From contig OZ029914.1 in NCBI GenBank assembly GCA_964023275.1, forward strand, positions 45,385,437 to 45,449,436: a stretch of DNA of 64,000 nt, read 5' to 3'. Source of the stretch: Norana najaformis. Taxonomy: Eukaryota > Annelida > Clitellata > Crassiclitellata > Hormogastridae. Positions 57,640 through 64,000 of this stretch are shown piece by piece (positions within the stretch are counted from its first letter, which is position 1; every line of letters starts with the position of its first letter). Under the pieces are notes generated by a model. That model worked only from the letters and a program-made list of their open reading frames with translations, was not told the origin of the DNA and did no database searches. Both the position numbers and the translations under genes were made by a program.

Positions 57640-57915
57640 GACTAACGTGAAGACTAGTATTTTTCCATACTGATTTTATGTTGGCAGCAGGAAGATGTAT
57701 CTTCAGCGATTGATAGTTTAAACCAGTAGAAGAGGAATATCTACCGATTGGAGCAAAATGCGTGGGAATATTTATCTTCAGTGGGGATAGACTAAACCAG
57801 TGGAGAAATGACCTATAGATAGGATTTAAAAAGCATGGAGAAAATATATTTTCAGTTGAGTATAGTTTTCGTCGTGGGGAAGACCTATAGACAGGAGCGG
57901 TACACATGTGGAAAG
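57640..57915. repeat. Degenerate tandem repeat, unit about 80-90 bp
   Basis: Motifs TATCTTCAGnGnnnATAG, AAACCAGTnGA and GACCTATAGACAGGAG recur about three times. The same phrase family (GAAGACCTATTGACAG) appears near 985-1010. The 167-codon minus-strand open frame over it has no supporting feature. Confidence 0.45.
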
Positions 57916-58433
57916 CCTCTCTCTTCAACGACAGGTCATCTTAGCTATTGTTAAGTCCTCTTTTCCCCTACAAATTGCAATCACTGAACTCGATCGGCCA
58001 TCGATCTTTAATTATCCGATTGACAGCTGAATTAACCCACTGGTCAATCAGTCAATCGTTCAGTCAGTCACAGGATCAGACGACCCTTTGGTTGTTCGCA
58101 TCGTAGATCGGCAGGTGCGTTGACCGCGTGATCAGACTCGTGCACCTGACGGGTTTCCAGTCTCGTGCGTATGAGATTCGGCGGCTGCGCACGCGCACGT
58201 CTTCGCTGTGACGACAACGACATATGCCGGGAATCGATCGTAGACGTGATCTGTTTATGTCGTTCGAAATACACCGGTGTCCGTTCCGCGCCATCAGACA
58301 AATGCCCGTACCTGTCAATCAAGAGAAGTTCATCACGATGTTGCAATTGTATGTAACAATCCCGCATGCACGGTCCACGGCATTATCAATTTAGAAGTTG
58401 TTATCATGTTCTTAATTGTCGTTACTAACCAGA

Positions 58434-58525
58434 GACAGACAGACAGACAGACAAGACAAGACAAGACAGACAGACAAGACAAGACAAAACAGGCAGACAG
58501 AAAGACAAGTCAGACAGACAGACAA
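58434..58525. repeat. (CAGA)n/(CAAGA)n microsatellite
   Basis: Mixed tetra- and pentamers directly before the RT scrap. Confidence 0.85.
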
Positions 58526-58682
58526 CTTGTGCTACACTTCCTACAATATGACCTTCGTCTTGATTATCTGGACGACGTCTCATTTGGCGGCAGCCCAGGG
58601 ACGGTTGAAAAGGACACTGGCCAATTAGTTTCCTTAAACTCTTCGCTTGGGCTGCACCTGAACAGGCGGAAAGTCCAGTAAG
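58526..58682 (+). pseudogene. Reverse-transcriptase fragment with YLDD box
   Basis: Encodes LDYLDDVSFGGSPGTVEKD and LNSSLGLHLNRRKVQ, the palm-domain pattern YLDD-GG-V-D-LGL-LN-K of reverse transcriptases from animal retroelements. It runs into (GTAA)n at 58679. Further scraps, DTLRAVLDLLPAKQG (58905-58950) and RIHAIKDIIYGAHCRMLM (59225-59285), may be the same decayed element. Confidence 0.6.
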
Positions 58683-59373
58683 TAAGTAAGTAAGTAAGTA
58701 AGACATTTGTTAACACGCCATATGTCCATTGGCTGAGCGAGGAATCGTAGGCGTAATATTCTCCTTCGCTGACTCCTCAAAACCCTCTGTTTTAAGAATC
58801 GTCATCACTGGTATCCTCAGCCTATTTGGCCTCAACTGCGACCACTCGGGAATTTAAATCTACTGTTTTAGATACTTACTTCTAGGAAATGCTGATAGCA
58901 AGCCAAGATACTCTTCGAGCTGTCCTAGATCTTCTGCCAGCTAAACAAGGTGCATAGGTGAGGCCGACGGCAGACAAGGATAAGCTGTCAATTTGGGCCG
59001 CCATCAGAAGCCCTGCAGATCGGGCTAGGTTGGCTGCCGCCTATTTTCCTCGCTCATGAGATTTGACTAACTGCTCTTTCAATCCCTTCTTACGGCCTCT
59101 GTTCAGATAATGAGGCGGTCAGGGTGGTAGTTGTTTGACCCTTGCTGCCCCATACATATTGATGTAGAGATGCTGTTGACCAAGATGGCCATCAAGGGCT
59201 AGTTTGTAAGCTATCTAACGGACGCTGTATTCGCATTCATGCCATAAAGGATATCATATATGGCGCTCATTGCAGGATGCTTATGTTCCAAGCACGATGG
59301 CGCCAAAGGGTCTTCTGGGGACCGACAGCAAGCAGCTGAATGAATCATACACTTGTTCCTTGGGCTGCTGGTA

Positions 59374-59376
<3 letters not shown>

Positions 59377-59420
<44 letters not shown>

Positions 59421-59522
59421 TAATAATAGTAAAAAGAACAAACAATAGGTTATGCAAATGTTAACCATGGACATAGTCGATATTTTGGTGAACATTTGTT
59501 TACTTCACTGCGATGTTATCAA

Positions 59523-59561
<39 letters not shown>

Positions 59562-59562
59562 T
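59377..59562. repeat. Two (AAT)n microsatellites
   Basis: 59377-59428 and 59522-59562, separated by about 95 bp of unique sequence. Confidence 0.9.
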
Positions 59563-59599
59563 GTATCGTTGGGCACATTTATATAGCACCTATTTAAAT

Positions 59600-61180
59600 A
59601 TCTCACAGGCCACGTGTCATGTCTATCTACCATAAATGAAGAGTTGCTTTTAACAAGCGGATGGAAAGAACAGCCCGAACAGGTTCTAGAGCAGCCTATC
59701 CCGTTAGAGGGACGACATTTGCTCTTTATAGAAACTACACTGTGTCCAGAAAAAGTAAGCATTAGGTCAACTTCTCTAAGTAGGCCTATATGAAATTTGG
59801 ATCAACCTAAGCAGTTTCTTTCCTTACTTATTTACTATTAATAATATCTAGAGTTTAAGAACGATCTCTTTAAGGGATATCGTATTATTACGTTATTATT
59901 TTCGCTAACTCTAACCCATAACGGCTTTCAATGAAGAATTCAGAATTATTATTAAAGTTTAACATAAAAATAAGAATTATTGTTTAAACCGTTTGGTTAA
60001 GGAAATTCTGGACAAAGGGGGGACATTAAGTGGACTTTAAAAAATTGCTGCAAACGATGAGCATAACCAGATCTTTGGTTTTTAAAAAATAGGGCCTACT
60101 TCAATCATATTTCATACTGAGGTTCCTTTTTAAGAACACGTGTAGAGTGTTCTTCGGTGCATGTCCTGCCAAACATCTCATCGTCTGGGGTTAGATATAC
60201 ATGTAAGTCTATCCTTGGGGAAAAGAACAAACACGAGGTCAGTTGCGCTCTGACCCAAGACTTCAATAAGCTTCAAAGTGCTGAAGCAACATGATAGCAA
60301 TGAAGAAATAATTCTATGTATGCACATTTGCATGTATGCGTGTATGCTAAAATAAAACTACTTTCGAACACTTTAGATCTAAAAGTGAGAAGGGTAAAAT
60401 GATAAGTTCTTTCAGTGCTGCTCACTCGATTGATACCTTGAGGATAGTCTAAGAATAGATGATGTTGCAGGAGTGATTGGCTAACGAGATTCGTGAAAGT
60501 CCTACCGGAAGCCGTCGATTGCAGGTATCTGTTGAATCGCTCCGTCTTGAGGAAGCACCTGCAGACGACCATTGCGTAGACGCGACCTAAAGGAATGCAG
60601 AAGAAAACAGGCTTAAGCATACACGGGACATTTGATTGACAGGTCACGCGGGATGGGTCGTTCAACTCCTGTTCAGCACCATGAGTGACCCAGATCAGTG
60701 GCGGCTCTGCACTGGAGACCAGACGATTCTCCCTAACTGAACCCGTGGCTCCCCAGGTACTATCGAATTATTAACAAACGATTTGGGGGAACCTGAGGAG
60801 CATCTTACTATGAGAACAAAATTTGTGATAAAGTTAATCAGCGAATATACAAACAAAGTTTAATTATTTTCTTTATCAGATAATCAAAATCAAATTCCGG
60901 ACTTTCTCATCGTCATAGTCAAACACAAACTATATATCACTGTAAGAGTACACACCTCTGCCCTCTAACGAATAGACTAAGAAGTCCATTACTGCTACTG
61001 CCACCTATTGAAAAACAGTGCAGTGATAGTCGTTGTAATGTTTAACAATTTGTCATTAGGTGAAAATTGTCGCAGTTGCTCCCTTTGAAGCTCATGACCT
61101 CTCCTTGGATTCTCATGTCTGAAAACCTATCCGTCGCCAGTTGCCCACAGAATTAAAGCAAATCTGATTAAGACCTATTA
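59600..61180. other. Intergenic, nothing recognised
   Basis: Unique-looking DNA. The open frames here show no family signature and no splice context. Confidence 0.4.
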
Positions 61181-61189
61181 GCTAATTAT

Positions 61190-61275
61190 TGTTATTAACT
61201 AACAACTTCCACGGTTCCTATGTTTAATGCACAAGGCATCAACCGAAGGCGCACTTAAACCAAGTCAATTGAACA
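61190..61275 (-). mobile_element. LINE family 2, 3' UTR end
   Basis: Reverse complement contains TTGACTTGGTTTAAGTGCGC, CGGTTGATGCCTTGTGCATT and an (ATT)-type tail, as in 10330-10420. Confidence 0.5.
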
Positions 61276-61822
61276 TCAGAAAGTTAGTCCACTGAGTTGC
61301 ATGATGTAAAGGAATAAGGCATTACATGACTTTCACAGTGCTGACATCTTGTAATAAACATAACAATTTCACAATAACTACAATATGCAATGAAGCTTAA
61401 GAAACAATACAGATGGCAGACCCTATTATATTCTGTGCTGCTTCTTTACTGTAATTGCTTATTGTAGGGTTCTATTATGCCACCTCTGAATTTGATTACA
61501 TGTGTATCTCCATGGGAACCCGGCTTTAACATTTGGCTTCAACATGAAAGCCCTTCCATTGAGACTATAGTGTTCGCTTTCAGTATATGCACATGTATGC
61601 AATTTTATACGCATAAACATGTTATTTACTTTAAATATATACTGTCTGTGCATATATATAGTTATATGTTATCACGTATATATATATATATGAACATATA
61701 TCAATATATGTATCTATGGCCTGTATTGGTAGTAACCCGAATCGTGCAGTCGCCAAGTCGTAGACTCCATTTAGAGTATTGAGTGAGGTAAATGGGCGTT
61801 TGCATCTGAAACACAAACGTCC

Positions 61823-61823
61823 C

Positions 61824-61880
<57 letters not shown>
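61823..61880. repeat. (CTGT)n microsatellite
   Basis: Pure run of about fourteen tetramers. Confidence 0.92.
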
Positions 61881-61882
<2 letters not shown>

Positions 61883-61899
61883 GACTGTCTGTCTGCCCA

Positions 61900-62970
61900 T
61901 CTGAATCTGCCAACTTGCCGCCTTGTTTGTGACGGCTGCGTCTGACTGAATGTAGTTTAAAAACGACTCTTGACTTTATGAAAACCATAAAACCCACTGC
62001 CAGACTATACATAGCTTTTAATCACGAACGTGAGAGAATATTGGCTGTTGAGAGAATAATAATATATCGATGTAGGTTTGTTAAATGTTAGCATAAAGAC
62101 CGAGTCTCCGAAACACAATATAAAAATATCTGGTTGTAATATATACTCCTTTTAATGACGTCATTTAACGGAGCCAGGAAACTACTGTTCGCCGTTTACG
62201 TGGAGCACGTAGATCTCTGTTTATTTTTTATCTGTGGTTCTTTCGTGTCTTCATGTTTTTCGCTAAAACCGAGACAAAATTATGTCGTAAGTCCCCGAAA
62301 GTAACTCAATCAGCTCGAAAAATGCAGTTCTAGTAGAGGTTTTCCTAGCGGCAAGAAATCCTATATCTGGACGGTGCATTATTTTACGGTAAATTCGCAA
62401 AGAGCGGATGGTTATGAAGGAAACTTGCACCTATTATCGTCCTAGACGCATTTCTTGTTCCACACAATCTGATTATGAAGTGTTCCAAGGAAGCTTTGGC
62501 GAAATCCTTGTGCCAATTTTCTTACAGAACGCAAAGCACGTTCCGAATGAATGTTGTTTTGTCATAAAAAGCTTTCTATTCGTTTAAAAAATCCTGCTGC
62601 CGGTTATAGGGAATGTGAATAGGATTAGCTGTGTTATATCGGCGGATGATTGCTTTTTGGCGGACACTAAGATCTTTTATGACTTCTGATACGTGATGCT
62701 TTGCTTTATTATGAAGATATTACTCTGGGAACAGTGTTCGTTTGGCTACGCATTGGCGCATCGCTATCGTATTGCATGCATTGAAAAATTCATATTTGGT
62801 AATCCTCGTGAAACCGCCGCTTGCGATAGGCCTATTTATAAACAATATGGCCACCCCAGACTGCGAGAGAAATTAGAGCGCCGCAAGCTACTGGAAAACT
62901 CCCGATAAATAAGCAGGTAAGCGTAGGTCGGAACGACGTTGAAGTACAAGCACGAAAGTGGAGAGTCGTT
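61900..62970. other. Intergenic, nothing firm
   Basis: A 71-codon open frame at 62693-62908 ends in a charged stretch (RLREKLERRKLLE) but has no recognisable homology or splice partner. Confidence 0.4.
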
Positions 62971-62974
62971 TTTC

Positions 62975-63080
62975 ATAAGCTCACGATTTCTAAAGCGCCA
63001 AATGAAAGCTAAGTCGCAGGAACCAGCTTATTCACAGGCTCTCGGTCAGAACAAAATCGACAGGCAGGAAGGGTTAGGTG
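62975..63080 (-). mobile_element. LINE family 1 fragment
   Basis: CACGATTTCTAAAGCGCCAA to CAAAATCGACAGGCAGGAAG, antisense 3' UTR. Confidence 0.62.
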
Positions 63081-63389
63081 GAGCACATCTGGATGCGTGC
63101 CAAACGCAAATTGAAAAGACAATTTGTACAAGTTGCAATTGTTTCCAACGTATCTGCAGAAGTTTGCCTGGCGGAACGCATTTCGTGAGAACTTGTTCTC
63201 AAACATCTTATGTGCTTCAGAGAAACTTACCCGAGTTCTTAATTTATTGATGCCATTAGCAGTACTTTCAAAGAAACTTTGTGTTACTCTGTAATTTCTT
63301 TATTTATTTACACCAATAAAAGTATTTTTAATAACTGTGTATTAGTCTGTTACTTATGGATTATTCACTTATTTATTGGGAGCTCTTCC

Positions 63390-63550
63390 GGTAGCTGGCA
63401 GCCCTCTAATTCTCTCGCAGTCTGGGGTTGCCATATTGTTATAATTAGGGCGATCGCAAGCCCCGCTTCTCAAGGATTCCCCTCTGCACTAATCGATCGC
63501 GCGATATGCCGAGGCCAAGAAAAATGAAGTGGCTAATATGATATACCCGT
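63390..63550 (+). mobile_element. SINE 3' part, related to 27730-28060
   Basis: CGATATGCCGAGGCCAAGAA and TGAAGTGGCTAAT match the end of the 27730 element. Box A and B are not convincing. Confidence 0.45.
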
Positions 63551-63747
63551 GGCTGTCTCTCGATGTTTGTTTATGGGACTGCTTTACTCTTCTTCTCAAA
63601 TGTCATATATGGCGACAACAAAAGAGGCTGATTGTTTGTTGTATTCAATGAGCGATATTCATCGCCTTTCTCTGTCAGTTCATTTGAGTAATTTGTTTCT
63701 GTGTTTGCATAATGAACTTATCATCCTTGTTGTTCATACTTATGTGC

Positions 63748-63960
63748 AGTGAATCGTAATCGTACGCCCGAGCCCAACGAAAGCTAAGTCGCGGGAAGCA
63801 GCTTATTCACAGGCGCTCAGTCAAAACAAAACTGATAGGCAAAAGTGTTCGGTTCCTGGTCAAGATCCAAGAGTCAGGCAGAGAGACAGCGTGGCAGCTA
63901 CGGTGGGTGATGTTTGGGATTGGAGTGGAAAGAGGGATAAGAGGAAGAAGGGGAGTCAAG
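63748..63960 (-). mobile_element. LINE family 1, 3' end
   Basis: AATCGTAATCGTACGCCCGA to GATAAGAGGAAGAAGGGGAG. Antisense, near the window edge. Confidence 0.72.
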
Positions 63961-64000
63961 CTACTTGGCCAGTTTTGTTTAAAGATGATAGATTGCTTTG

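Noticed and set aside
57425-57928. 167-codon minus-strand open frame
   Set aside because: It lies over a degenerate tandem repeat, no domain or splice support, and ends in a simple VCLF-type tract.
62693-62908. 71-codon open frame with a charged C-terminus as a gene
   Set aside because: No homology recognised, no acceptor/donor pattern and no conserved copy; left as unassigned DNA.

Overview
This window is nuclear DNA from an animal, probably a marine invertebrate. Coding sequence is split into short exons with GT/AG introns. More than 85% of the sequence is intron or intergenic DNA filled with microsatellites, 5'-truncated CR1/L2-like LINE ends, tRNA-type SINEs and broken DNA transposons. 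I cannot name the phylum from sequence alone. There is no prokaryotic operon, CRISPR array or phage.

Layout. (1) 278-3812 (+): the last four exons of a gamma-glutamyltransferase-like gene, whose 5' part lies left of the window. (2) About 6650-11580: a putative DNA transposon with C-run/G-run terminal repeats that carries a Ulp1/C48 cysteine-protease gene. The gene is split by a decayed PIF/Harbinger transposon that is flanked by a perfect 40-bp duplication. (3) 13430-50460 (+): a tandem family of small four-TM MARVEL-domain genes. Copy 1 (17062-20879), copy 2 (28695-33370) and copy 4 (44620-50098) each have four intact coding exons. Copy 3 is reduced to its upstream block plus the last exon (40592-40741), and its middle is replaced by a truncated FLYWCH/MULE transposase. 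All four units share a conserved block some kilobases upstream that probably holds a 5' non-coding exon or promoter. (4) 53026-54807 (-): a three-exon TMEM42 gene convergent to copy 4. Its 3' end and half of its last exon were copied to 34946-37350, which marks a tandem-duplication breakpoint at 37350/37351. (5) 54830-64000: no convincing host gene, only LINE/SINE fragments, a YLDD reverse-transcriptase scrap and microsatellites.

How it fits together. The MARVEL array grew by unequal tandem duplication of a unit consisting of the upstream block, the MARVEL gene and a piece of the TMEM42 3' end. LINE insertions present in one unit and absent from its sister show that transposition continued after duplication. 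The products should be tetraspan membrane proteins of the CMTM/plasmolipin type. Exon 3, which encodes the second extracellular loop, is the part that varies most in length and residues.
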